Source of the DNA: Pempheris klunzingeri
Taxonomy: Eukaryota; Chordata; Actinopteri; Acropomatiformes; Pempheridae
Reading direction: 5' to 3'
NCBI RefSeq assembly: GCF_042242105.1
Contig: NC_092019.1
Span: 10,134,328-10,198,327 of the forward strand
Length of the DNA stretch: 64,000 nt
Position 1 is the first letter of the stretch. Each line of letters opens with the position of its first letter. The notes beneath the pieces are model-generated. The model saw only the letters and a program-made list of their open reading frames with translations. It was not told the origin of the DNA and searched no databases. Below are positions 14,980-24,199 of this stretch, one piece after another. The position numbers and the translations under genes were made by a program.

Positions 14980-17303
14980 TGTGTGTGTCTGTGTCTGTGT
15001 GTGTGCACGTGTTCATGTAGTTTTATGAGCTGTGTTTCACTAGGAGTGGGCTATGTAGTAAAGTTGCTACTCGCCGTGTGATGACGAAAGAGAGATCACA
15101 ACACAAAGGGAGTTGTCATGGTAGTTTATATGGACAGAAATGTCACACACTGACCGGATGAAAAGGCATTTAGGTTCCACTGCCAGCTGACTCTGTGTCC
15201 AGTCTACTTTGTAATTTGGCCAAGAAGCTCTTGAGTATCTGAAATCACTGTATTTAAGAGTATCTGGTTAAAGTGACCTTTACTTTAAAGATCAGAGGAG
15301 AAGTAGACCGAACCCTAGTTCACCTCATCAACACTCTTTCTAACACTATCACACCCTACTCATGTTGCCCCTGAAGAACATCCAGGTTTTGTTGTATATC
15401 TGCGCCACACTGCTTTTCAGCCTTTACCACACACTTATAGTAAAAAATAGTGCAAATAGTGTAAATAGTGTTAGGAGGTTCCTGATGAGCTAATGCGTGG
15501 TAAATAAAAGGTATGAGCTCTCTACAAAGACAGCAGGACACACAGAAATCTCATCTTAAAGCAATAATTAACATGCTGACTTTAGATGTAATGGAGTCAG
15601 CGACATTCAGCTCTATAATACACAGCTATTATCATAATTAGCACCCAAGTAGCACATAATTATGCTGATCATAGATCATGCCTGGTCAGTAAGCCACTCA
15701 AAAAGACATGATAACTCTGACTTGAATTTACAGGTAAAAGTTCTAAATAAACCAATCAAAGCCAATGGGAAAATAAAACCACAGAGGGCTATACTGTGAT
15801 CTTTTATCTCATTCTCATTCATTCAATCATTATAATATGTCAAATCAGACATTTACGGTAAACCATACTTCATTTAGGATAGGTGTTTACCTCCAACATA
15901 AAACTGCAATGAATGAGCAGTACATTATAGTACAGTATGGACACTGTTCTCAACAGTAGCATACTTTAGAATTTAAATTGAAACAGTCAGGGATGATACA
16001 AGTTATTTGTTTGTGTTATTAAGTGATGAGTCTCGATACAGTCTCCACAGCATGTAATAAAGAAGTAGCACTCATAGACCAAACATCACCACCTCACCAT
16101 ATTGTCCTTTGGTACAGACAAAAAGTTGTCTGACTTGTTGCAGTGGGAAAAGCAAAAGTGTTACAAACAACATTATTAACAGCTTCCTTGTTGTCAAGTG
16201 TCCCAGTAAGACCTGACAGTGTGATAATGAGCCAGCAAACACAACAGCAGGAACGTTAAACTGAAACAACTCAATTAACCCTACCAATAATCTATTTTAA
16301 CAATATGAAGTAGACCACACATGCACCAACGCTGACAATAACGGCACTATAATGTACACCAATGTGCAATATATGTACTTTTTACCCCACTTCACAATGT
16401 TCAACACTTTTTGATATCTCCCCCTTCTTTTTTTTTTTTTATATTCCCCCTCTGTATATTGTTTTCTTGTTTCCAAACTGTACATATCTTTTTTTTCCCT
16501 CCTTATCTGAAAAAGGCACACACTGTGATTCAGTTGCTGCTGCAAGGGGCAACAGCACACCATCTGATGTTGTGATGAAAGAACCACAGAGACAGAAGCT
16601 CCAGCCACGCCTTTAAAAGCACAATTAAAAGCATACTGTGGACAACACCTACAGCTGATGGTGCTGTTGTTCCACCAGGCCATGCCAGTTTCTCCCCATT
16701 AGCAACCAACACTGCTACAGGTCGCTTTGGTCCAGAGCTGTTCACAGGCCTACTTATTGTGTGTGAGTGGCAAAGAGACTGCAGGCAAATGGAGAGGCGG
16801 CTGGTGTGGCTGCTGGAAAACTCTCTCTGTTGTCAGTACTGACTGTGGGCTGCTACAAATGCTTTTTTAAGTGTTGCTGTGGGCGCTCCTAACTATTAGG
16901 CAGTCATGGGGCGGCAGCTCACTGTGGGCCAAATAATTCCTCAACTGCTTTTCTGACCAATAAAATTGTTGTTTTGAAGGGGAAAACACCTACTGTATGA
17001 ATGGCAACCATGAAAATGACACACAGCCACAACAAACACAGTTTCATTGAAGTATTACAGTCATGAGATATGTCATAAAACAGCATAATGTCACGATAAA
17101 CGGCCTCTGGAGCACCTTAGACCTGTTTGAGTGTCTATTAATAATAGACGAAATGCAAAATGTACCGTCACATTTGCGCAGTTATTCAGCAGTAAAGCCT
17201 ATTAGGTCTTTTTCTGAGCTAAAATAGCTCGTTTGAAGTCATGAGCTCCTTCATATTATGTTTAATGGACTTACCCTAAAGGCGGTTTCGAGGACTCGGT
17301 CAT
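63..17303 (-). CDS. cobl: Cordon-bleu WH2 repeat protein (COBL), 5' part of gene, partial at left edge
   Basis: COBL is a WH2-domain actin nucleator of neurons and ciliated or brush-border cells; its WH2 repeats are C-terminal and lie outside the window. Coding exons on the minus strand are 17275-17303, 4368-4562, 1927-2137 and 63-291. All have GT/AG borders, and phases 2, 2 and 0 join cleanly into the first 221 residues. Visible features are a short N-terminus ending KPPLG, a basic/proline patch ([11 protein letters not shown], about residues 11-21), a KEN motif (MDAKENM), then the ubiquitin-like cordon-bleu domain with [22 protein letters not shown], and [17 protein letters not shown] with the acidic/leucine motif after it. 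The [16 protein letters not shown] start and the VRVNP/CDKCEFE block resemble COBL more than COBLL1. The first two residues of the split codon at each junction restore conserved residues, which supports the model. The downstream part of the gene is not visible. Confidence 0.9.
292..1926 (-). other. cobl intron 3
   Basis: No further open frame with splice sites and similarity was found here. It contains a short ATGA tetranucleotide run near 590-606 and A/T runs near 1083-1095 and 1811-1826. I see no regulatory element I can defend. Confidence 0.6.
1927..2137 (-). CDS. cobl: cobl coding exon 3 (cordon-bleu domain, first half)
   Basis: This is a 211-nt exon with acceptor CTCAG and donor GTGAGT. 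The joined codon gives [13 protein letters not shown]. The exon continues through [24 protein letters not shown] and the hydrophobic [10 protein letters not shown] strand, and ends APKVPE in phase 0. Cysteine and RYHLNP spacing match the cordon-bleu family. Confidence 0.92.
2138..4367 (-). other. cobl intron 2
   Basis: Non-coding sequence between exons 2 and 3 with no recognisable gene. The start of the intron (high-coordinate end, next to the exon 2 donor) carries the inverted repeat at 4321-4354. The exon-3 side has a purine-rich GA stretch at about 2150-2270, which is a C/T-rich polypyrimidine region when read on the gene strand and ends in the acceptor. Confidence 0.6.
4321..4354. repeat. 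12-bp perfect inverted repeat beside the cobl exon 2 donor
   Basis: Arms GCACCCATAACG (4321-4332) and CGTTATGGGTGC (4343-4354) are exact reverse complements with a 10-nt loop. The structure begins nine bases intronic of the exon 2 donor, so it would be transcribed in cobl pre-mRNA. Confidence 0.8.
4368..4562 (-). CDS. cobl: cobl coding exon 2 (proline-rich N-terminal segment)
   Basis: This is a 195-nt exon with acceptor CCCAG and donor GTGAG. It encodes the basic MKAR motif, a run of prolines ([12 protein letters not shown]), the MDAKENM stretch and the beginning of the cordon-bleu domain up to TEDG. It enters in phase 2 and leaves in phase 2. A 12-bp inverted repeat begins only nine bases downstream of the donor (see findings). 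Confidence 0.9.
8897..9010 (+). mobile_element. Degenerate tRNA-derived SINE fragment
   Basis: The segment starts GGCAGCAGTAGCTCAGTTTG, which has the form of a tRNA box A (TAGCTCAGTNG), and is followed by a decayed body. This opening is typical of a dispersed teleost repeat related to tRNA genes. The cloverleaf cannot be completed, so it is not called a tRNA gene. Ends are approximate. Confidence 0.5.
10258..10317. repeat. 18-bp perfect hairpin with 24-nt loop in cobl intron 1
   Basis: Arms CAAAGAGTTGAGATTTTC (10258-10275) and GAAAATCTCAACTCTTTG (10300-10317) are exact reverse complements. The loop is 10276-10299. No target-site duplication or transposon end was recognised. Confidence 0.8.
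14785..14803. repeat. (CA)n microsatellite
   Basis: Short run of CA dinucleotides following CACTGA. It lies about 100 bp from the large GT array and in the opposite dinucleotide orientation. Confidence 0.85.
14896..15006. repeat. Long (GT)n microsatellite with GTCT interruptions
   Basis: About 80 bases of uninterrupted GT are followed by GTGTGTGTCT-type variants. Apparent open frames of alternating Cys-Val or Thr-His here are artefacts of the dinucleotide. Confidence 0.95.
17275..17303 (-). CDS. cobl: cobl coding exon 1 (start codon)
   Basis: The ATG is the complement of 17301-17303. Nine codons plus GG are followed by a consensus donor GTAAGT (complement of 17269-17274). The encoded start MTESSKPPL plus the split Gly joins directly to [11 protein letters not shown] of the next exon, as in the COBL N-terminus. 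This exon is too short to be found as an ORF; it was found by its splice donor and phase. The intron that follows is about 12.7 kb. Confidence 0.8.
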
Positions 17304-18400
17304 TGCAGTGATTACAAAATCCAACTTCAGATGATAGCGGCGCTCAGGCAGGGCTCCCAAAATCCGCTGTTGCTCTCTAGACTCGGTGGGAGTCCATTAG
17401 GCTGTCACCTGCGGGTTAGCACACCAAAAATGACTTATAAATTCAACAAGCGGCTGTTTTTCTGACAAATGACAGCCAATAAAGCGGGTACGTTTTTGGT
17501 GAGGAAAGAGCAACTTTGCATTTCTATCACAGGTCCGACAAGTGACAACAGTGCGCAGAGATGACAGCCCGGTGTGACCCGAAGCACAAAGACCGCAAAG
17601 TGTCCGTGAAAACTCAACTGCGACACAAGCATCGATATTTAAGTGTATTTAGTGCAACTTACTTCGGTCAAAACGGTCTTACTGGGTCATTCTCGTGGAC
17701 TGAGTTACTTGTCAAATCCACTTGATATAATCTTCGTATTCCCCCGGCTGATTTTCCTTTAGCTTTATCAAGTCAGCTGGTTTATTGAATGCTACATCCG
17801 GTATGGCATTTCAAAATAAGAGCTCATAAATGTCATCTAAACCATGATTTTTTTTTTATTTTTTTTTATTTTTTTTTTTTTTTAGTGTGTGTGTGTGTGT
17901 GTGTCGTCCTTGATTTTTGACATGCAGATACACAGTAAACACGCGGGATAGAGGGACTATTCAGAACACATTTACGCTGTTTCGGTGAAAAGTGCAGACC
18001 AACAAGTCCCAGCAAGTGGAAGTCTACAACTTCAGACTGTATAAAACAACTCAGCGAGACATGACATTCAGTCTTCATGCTAATACACTCGTTTCTATTC
18101 GTTCGTGTTTTTTGCATAATGTCTACAGCATGCAAGTATGGTGTTACACTACCTTTGCGATGCCTCTTGAGAAATTCCACTCTTTTAATTGGAAGGCAAT
18201 GCCACATAGTTTCCTGTTTGTTTTTGCAGCAGCGTGTGTGTAACTTGACGCAGCCCTTTTCAGCCCGCCTTCGTCAGCAGATCTCACGTCAATCATCCTC
18301 ATTGGGAATTCAGTGAGCGCCAGCTGGAGAGCGACGGCAACTACACCACAAATAGGCCCTCAGACATGAATACAAAGCAGAAGTCAATAAAATTAGGCTC
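17304..18400 (-). promoter_or_regulatory. cobl 5' UTR / promoter zone with short upstream ORF
   Basis: Upstream of the cobl ATG the sequence becomes locally richer in CG dinucleotides (17280-17700 and again 18240-18350) than its surroundings, as expected of a vertebrate promoter. On the minus strand a six-codon upstream ORF (complement of 17377-17397, MDSHRV then stop) precedes the main ATG by about 75 nt. No TATA box is obvious. The transcription start is not determined. The 18240-18350 GC-richer patch could belong to the same island or to an unseen divergent transcript. Confidence 0.45.
17848..17904. repeat. T-rich tract followed by (GT)n
   Basis: Long T runs interrupted by single A, then about ten GT dinucleotides. 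This resembles a decayed poly(A)/poly(T) tail plus microsatellite, but no retroelement body was recognised next to it. Confidence 0.7.
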
Positions 18401-19419
18401 CACCGCTGAAAATATAGCGGTATATACTTAATTTAACCCTTTATAAAGTGATGTTGACATGAGGCAACTTTTACTTTCTCAAATTTACCAAAATCCATGT
18501 TTTACAGAGGGGCTGGCTTTTACTTTGATAGGACAAATATGATATAAGAAAGTCCTGTTTGCACTTTTCTATGGACACATGACACTAGACAAGGATGATT
18601 AATATTGAGGCAAAATTTTACAAAAAAAAATGAAATACTATTTGGGCTAGGTTAACTTAGTTTTCAGCAGTAATAGCAGTTTAAATGTGTTTGTTTTGTG
18701 TAAAATGACAATTATCATAAAATTATGTCATTTTTGGAGTAATAATCACTTCTCATTCACTACTCTCTCAACTACTGTAATGAGAGAGAGAATTTATTAG
18801 AATAAAATGTTTTACCCTTACCCAGGGTCACTCACCCTGTGCTCTTAATTCATGCCCTCTACTGCACCAAGATTTGAAGCCAAGTTGACATAGTGGCCAG
18901 AGTATGTAAGTACAACACTTGTAGTCATCACATAATGCCATTGGTCCCTGTAGAGTAGTCTGGCCAAAACGGTCAAGGAAGGTGGTAGGCAGGCAGACTC
19001 CTTGTACGCAAGTGGTGATTTTATTTTACAGTGCTTCATTATGTGCAACTTAAATTACAAAACAATACAAAAAATGATCTACAAAGAACCAATTTCAAAA
19101 CAAAATTGTAGCGACTGAACAAAAAAAAAAATGTCACACCATGGCAGCACAGCCCTCACCTCTCTGTGGAGGCAGTCGAATCTCTACTCATTATATAGGG
19201 CATTCAATTCACACCTTGCTCACTTCAGATCTACCATTCTGCAGCATGGTGACCTATTCTGTACCCTGAATGCAAACAAATCTGCAGATATCATCCTTGT
19301 ACACACTTCAAACTTCTAGGCGTTTCTAAATATTTCTCTGCAAGCTAAACAAGTGAAATTAATACTAGGCGATGCGTTTTAATACCAAAAGAAACATTTA
19401 TCAAAAGGAAAAAGACCCT

Positions 19420-19512
19420 CCAATTGGTCTGACCCAATGATGTCACGCTGACATCACCAACACCATAAATTCGGGAAGTGCTGGGCCGCCCTCCTCTCAG
19501 ACACTACTCCCC
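19420..19512 (+). promoter_or_regulatory. Promoter-like block: CCAAT boxes, CRE-like palindrome, TATA-like box
   Basis: In order: CCAATTGG (19420-19427), CCCAAT (19433-19438), the palindrome TGATGTCA-CGC-TGACATCA (19438-19456), and the TATA-like CATAAAT (19464-19470). The ATG at 19513 follows, about 43 bases after the TATA-like box. The spacing is that of a compact RNA polymerase II core promoter. Each palindrome arm differs from the CRE/ATF site TGACGTCA by one base. Function is inferred only. Confidence 0.45.
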
Positions 19513-20171
19513 ATGGTGAGCCAGAACAAACAAAGAAAGGTAAGTATGAACAAAGGAACAAACAATTGGGCCACATTTTACCTGTAACTTAATAAAGGAT
19601 TAACTGAACTAATTAATGACTGTGTGCTTTACTTTAATCCTTCCTTTGATAGATGTACACTGTAACCTAACACAAATAAACCCAGGATAGTATGTGCTTC
19701 AATGTTGCGCTATGGCCTGGTTAAATTAAAGCAAAATACACACAGGGAAAACAGTATGTAGCCTGAAAGTGTCCAAGGACAAGTGGTGAGGAGAAATGAG
19801 CCTTCTCACCCACTTTGTCACAGTCCCAAAAATACCTTATTTCCATTATTTATTTCCTTATTTACATTGTAAACAGATGTCAAGTAGATCAGTAGATAAC
19901 AATTAGAAAATTAGACCTTGATCCATTTGGTGTGATAACATTTGGAAAGCCGCACAAGTTAGCGCAGGGCTATCCAGAACTTAGATGGCTTAGCCGGCCC
20001 AAGACATTAGTACCCGTGCTCTATGGGCCACATGATGCACCATTTTATACAAGGGAAGTTGAACATTTTTGGCTTCATGACATCCCCTGCAGTCCAAAAA
20101 GCGTTTCCCCCATAGACCACATTGTAAAAGAGACACCTGTGGAAGTGTTTACAGGATACCTGCAGCTGTAA
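19513..20171 (+). CDS. Candidate two-exon gene of unknown function
   Basis: A first exon is suggested at 19513-19539: CCCC-ATG-G context, nine codons MVSQNKQRK, then the donor GTAAGT. A second open block at 19896-20171 could follow in phase 0 from an AG at 19894-19895, giving about 100 residues. That acceptor has a poor pyrimidine tract, so the junction is doubtful. The second block is unusual for intergenic sequence: it encodes LRWLSRPKTLVPVLYGP, DAPFYTREVEHFWLHDIP and ends ETPVEVFTGYLQL. No family was recognised. It could be a small clade-restricted gene, a decayed exon or a transposon remnant. Confidence 0.3.
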
Positions 20172-21599
20172 ATAGTCAATTATTACTCTTTGTACACTCT
20201 ATGGGGGTTTAATCTTTGTCAAATTTTTCCAAAGCCAAATAAGGCTTTTTTTCCATCACAGCTGTGGTAGGAGCCATTTACAAGCCCACCTGAGCCAGAG
20301 GCAGGATGGGATGAACACTAGTGCATGCAGTCAGTGGGCCACTCACCCGAGAACCAAACCTGTTAAACTTTTCTGGCAAATGTGCCAGGCAATCAGTTCC
20401 TGTTGGACTGAATAGGTGCCACCTTCGGCTCGGTATCCAGTTTTTATAACACATCAGTCATTAGTTTCATGTCTTCTTCAATACAGCATGATGTGTGTTT
20501 TGTAAATTATTGTCCCATTTACAGTTAAGTAGATGATAAAACAGGGTATGCTTTAGGGCAAGGATGCCTTGAGACTAACCAATCAACAATGCATCCGACC
20601 TAAACCCAACCACCCAAGGCGCATCTTTTCAAAATGCAGTTGGGGGAAAAAAATCAAGCCTCACTTCTGCCTCCAAAAGCCCAGCCAATTTCAACAACAG
20701 ACACTGTGATGCACTGCATACTCCAAATAGTACAATAATTTGAATTGTAGGCAGCATTATGTGCTATTTCCGACCGTATAGCCAGTTTATATAGAACATG
20801 TACATTTCACTAACTATAAGTTGGATTTGTGTAGTCTTTGTCTCAGTAAATGTGGTTAGAGATAAATTAGATTTTACGGTATTTAGAGCGTTGCAGTTTA
20901 GCAGCTACACCTCCCTTTCATTTTTGTAAAAAATATTTCCTTTATTTGAGCAGTTTTAGCATCTCTTAAGCAATTTAAAAAACACATTAAAACATGTTTA
21001 TCATGTTTACCTAATAATTCATGCAGTAGGTTATGAGACAATGCCCTCTTCTTATTGTTGCTGCTGCTTCTGCTGTTGCACATTAAGTTTGTCCCATTAG
21101 AATTCAACTCTTTTCTCTCAGCCTTAACAACTAAGGTATGGATTCTACCACAAGAGGTCGCTCATAGACCACTATCTACAATTTCACTAAAAAAAAAAAC
21201 CTGTTTTTGCTCTACATGTGTCAGATGATACTCAGCAAATATGGATAGTATTGCTTTAGAAATAATAATAATAACAATAATAATAATAAGTAAAATGTTT
21301 CAATAAAGGAAAAAAACAATATGCAAAATGTGTCCTTCATGTTTTGTTGTGATAAGCTGCTCTGTGATGCTTTGGTTTTTCAAGCATCAGTGAACTTTGT
21401 GCTCCTGATAAAGATCTTGTTGTCACACTTAGGGACGTACAGGAAACACCCGCGCTTCTCTTTCAGTACAACACATTATTAGGGGTGCTGCCTGTCACAA
21501 AATTAGTTCATCACTGTACATTTGATGACATCGTGTCCATAAAGATCTGAATAAACCCCGAAGTGCAGCCACTGACTACATCTGATAGGAGAAGGCATC
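20172..21599. other. Intergenic region upstream of receptor A
   Basis: No convincing gene was found. It contains an (AAT)n stretch at 21260-21289 and several A-runs. The last 150 bp, up to the start codon at 21600, presumably hold the receptor A promoter and 5' UTR, but no TATA box could be fixed with confidence. Confidence 0.5.
21260..21289. repeat. (AAT)n simple repeat
   Basis: AATAATAATAATAAC followed by AATAATAATAATAAG. Confidence 0.85.
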
Positions 21600-23775
21600 A
21601 TGTCAGGTGAACACTTTTAACAACTCTTTTTGGCATAAAATAAAAATGGATCAATGTATTTTTGACTTGAAGTATTTGTGTGATAACTTGTGATGCCCGA
21701 GGCTTAATATATTACTGTCAGCTTTATGTCCGCTTTCCATTTAAATCCAAATGCTGTAATGCTGTATAATTCATAATTTAATTGGATTTCCATTTGGAAC
21801 TCTATTAAACAATGTTGCCTTGTGGTGATATTATTTTATTGTGATAAAAAATTGTATCAAAAGTCTTTAAAATAGTTTTTTATACTATTTGTTATTGCTA
21901 TTTGCTAATATACTATTTATACTATTATACTATTTTATCAAATGTATGGTCTACAAACACGTATCTACTCAGGTGGACAAACTAATAACTGTTCAAAGGA
22001 ATTCAAATTGAAGTAATTACCATTTCAAAGACTCAGTAATTTGACATGAAGGATGCGTCTAAAATGAGCACGTGGCCTCATATGGGCCACGTTTGATACC
22101 AGTGTTTGCATTGGTTATGCTGCAGCGCCACCAATGAGGGGCCGTAAAAATTTGTTTAAAAACAAAAAAAGAAGGTAAAACTATGTAAAAAAAAAAAGTT
22201 AAAATATTAATGTTAAAATTGGTTAAAAAAATTATGCGTACAATGGTGTGCCACCCCAAGAGTGGCCAAAGCATGCCACCCCTATGAGGATTTTCTGGGG
22301 GGCACCAGACATTATTTTGTCTACCTAAAGTAGACGTGTAGCAGTGCCAAGTGTTTCCACTAAGAGAGTATGTTGTCTGTGGTTACCAGCAGGTGGCGGG
22401 ATAACGCCCGTAATCTATAATTGACTGTGAGGGCTGATTCACCCAAAGTTAAAATGATCACTCTGTCTCACTCACAGAGGAAACAAACACTGCAGATAGT
22501 TTGGGCTTTATTTGCAGATAGATTTGCTCAAGTATTTATCGTTAACGTACGTATGATCTGACTGTTTTTAAAGATTAGAAACAAGATTCGATGTTGCAAA
22601 TGTTGAAATTGACAAGAATTTTTTTCTTTCTGCAGGGGATGGAGCAAATGCCACTGACACCACAACCATCTATGATTATTCACAGTATTATGAATTTGAC
22701 AATGACTTCATTCCTTGCAACTCTGTTGATGTGAGGAACTTTGGCAAGGTGTTTCTGCCCACTCTCTATAGTTTGGTTTTCATCCTCGGATTTGTAGGTA
22801 TGTGCGTGTATGTGAGTGAGTGAGTGTCAGACCCTTCCAGATTCTGATTTTTTATTGATACATGCAATGCGTAATGCTCCAACGTTAACATGTTTTTCCT
22901 CAGGTAATGGCCTGGTGGTGTGCGTCCTGGTGAAGCACCGCAACCAGACCAACTTGACAGACATCTGTCTTTTCAACCTGGCTCTCTCTGACCTCCTCTT
23001 CGTCGTGGCGCTGCCTTTCTACTCTCACTTCTCTGCGGTCAGTGATTGGACTTTTGGAGAATTTATGTGCCGTTTCTTCTCTTCCTCCCACAACACCGGG
23101 TTCTTCAGCAACATCTTCTTCATGGTTGTCATGACGCTGGACCGCTATGTGGTCATCATGCACACTCACAGTGTGGCTCGATATCGCACCCTGAGGGCAG
23201 GCATCACCATGTCCGCGTTTGTCTGGATGCTGAGCTTGGGTATCTCTGTGCCAGCTTTTATCTTCACAAAGGTGATAAATGGCTCTCACGGGCTGGGATG
23301 TGAGTTCATTCCAGAAAACGATGGCTGGAGGCTTTATAACCTCATCACAATAAATGTATTGGGTCTCATGATTCCCTTGTTGGTGATGGTGGTCTCCTAC
23401 TCTAGGATCATCCCCACACTGGTGAACATGAGGAGCACAAAGAAGCACCGTGTCGTCAAACTCATCATCTCCCTAGTGGTTGTCTTTTTCTTATTCTGGG
23501 CCCCATATAACATTTCCCTTTTCTTGCTGTTTCTGAAATCTGAGGGCATGCTGCAAGGTGACGCATGCAAGCTAGAGAACAATTTAAGGCTGTCATTAAC
23601 AGTGACTGAGGCCTTAGCCTACACTCACTGCTGCCTGAACCCGATCATTTACGCCTTTTTGGGACAGAAGTTTATGAAACGAACCATGCAGATGCTGAGG
23701 AAATGGGTGCAAGGGATTCAACCCACGGGAGATTTTTCCAGTAGCTCAGTGAAGAAAACCTCAGTTATTAGTTAA
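21600..23775 (+). CDS. Chemokine receptor A (XC/CC/CX3C-type GPCR), three coding exons
   Basis: Seven-transmembrane receptor coupling extracellular chemokines to Gi in leukocytes. Exons are 21600-21606 (ATG TCA G, donor GTGAAC), 22636-22797 and 22904-23775, all with GT/AG borders. The protein is 346 residues, normal for the family. The N-terminus is rich in Tyr, Asp and Thr ([10 protein letters not shown], a likely tyrosine-sulfation zone) with a Cys (FIPCNS) that pairs with ECL3 (GDACKL). TM1 ends GFVG|NGLVV. Also seen: [14 protein letters not shown] (TM2), DWTFGEFMC (ECL1 and TM3 Cys), an ECL2 Cys (GLGCEF), KKHRVVKLI (ICL3-TM6), WAPYN (TM6), [17 protein letters not shown] (TM7/helix 8) and a Ser-rich tail. 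The motif after TM3 is [12 protein letters not shown], not DRYLAIV. The exact orthologue is uncertain; an XCR1-like receptor is one possibility. Confidence 0.9.
22386..22399 (+). promoter_or_regulatory. CTCF-like motif, forward
   Basis: CCAGCAGGTGGCGG matches the published vertebrate CTCF core (CCASYAGRKGGCRS) at every position. It lies in receptor A intron 1, 237 bp before exon 2. Occupancy cannot be seen from sequence. Confidence 0.5.
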
Positions 23776-24164
23776 ATCAAGTGTTATCTGATCATTTCCA
23801 TCATCATCTTCAGGGAAACTTCATACTGTGCCTCTTGACTGAAACCATGACGCTCTATTTGTAAAAGCGTGTAACCACAAAGTTTGTTTATCTGTGCCTG
23901 ATGTGTTTGAAACATTTATGCTCCTTTTTTTTCCCTTTTTCACACATTTGTTGGTGAAAGAACATCCAACATGACGGTTTTTTTGTTTTTTACTTTGCTT
24001 CACTTGCACATTTTACTCTGCTCATGTGGAACATTCACTGTATATTGCATATTTGTATTTTTGTAGTGTTTCCTTCGGAATACATTCTTTTATTTGCCAG
24101 ATAATGTTATATTGTGCCTTTTTAGGACACCAAATCCACAGCACAGCATCTTGAGCTCATTCAA

Positions 24165-24179
24165 AATAAAAGAAATAAA
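24165..24179 (+). terminator. Polyadenylation signals of receptor A
   Basis: Two AATAAA hexamers (24165-24170 and 24174-24179) lie about 390 bp after the receptor A stop codon, giving a 3' UTR of roughly 0.4 kb. AT-rich and T-run sequence precedes them. Confidence 0.6.
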
Positions 24180-24199
24180 CAAATATTTCGTTATGGAAT

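Larger units (their letters stand above)
4563..17274 (-). other. cobl intron 1 (long first intron)
   Basis: About 12.7 kb without a recognisable gene on either strand. The open frames here are short and lack family signatures. It contains a degenerate tRNA-derived SINE (8897-9010), a 60-nt hairpin (10258-10317), GT-rich stretches near 7770-7800, CA/GT microsatellites (14785-14803, 14896-15006) and pyrimidine/purine-rich patches near 6480-6560 and 11480-11720. Long first introns of this kind often hold enhancers, but nothing specific can be shown here. Confidence 0.6.

Noticed and set aside
14807..15081. Open frames of alternating Cys-Val or Thr-His
   Set aside because: Produced by the GT/CA microsatellite; the same applies at 27811-28143 and 61529-61843.
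63..17303. COBLL1 instead of COBL
   Set aside because: The [16 protein letters not shown] start and the VRVNP/CDKCEFE block fit COBL better; COBLL1 has a different N-terminal lead. Some doubt remains because the rest of the gene is outside the window.
19874..19905. Better acceptor for the orphan gene at 19876 (TTTACATTGTAAACAG)
   Set aside because: All three frames after it reach a stop within about 10 codons, so it cannot join the downstream ORF.
22900..23448. 182-codon minus-strand open frame opposite receptor A
   Set aside because: Shadow of the receptor A exon on the other strand; no family signature.
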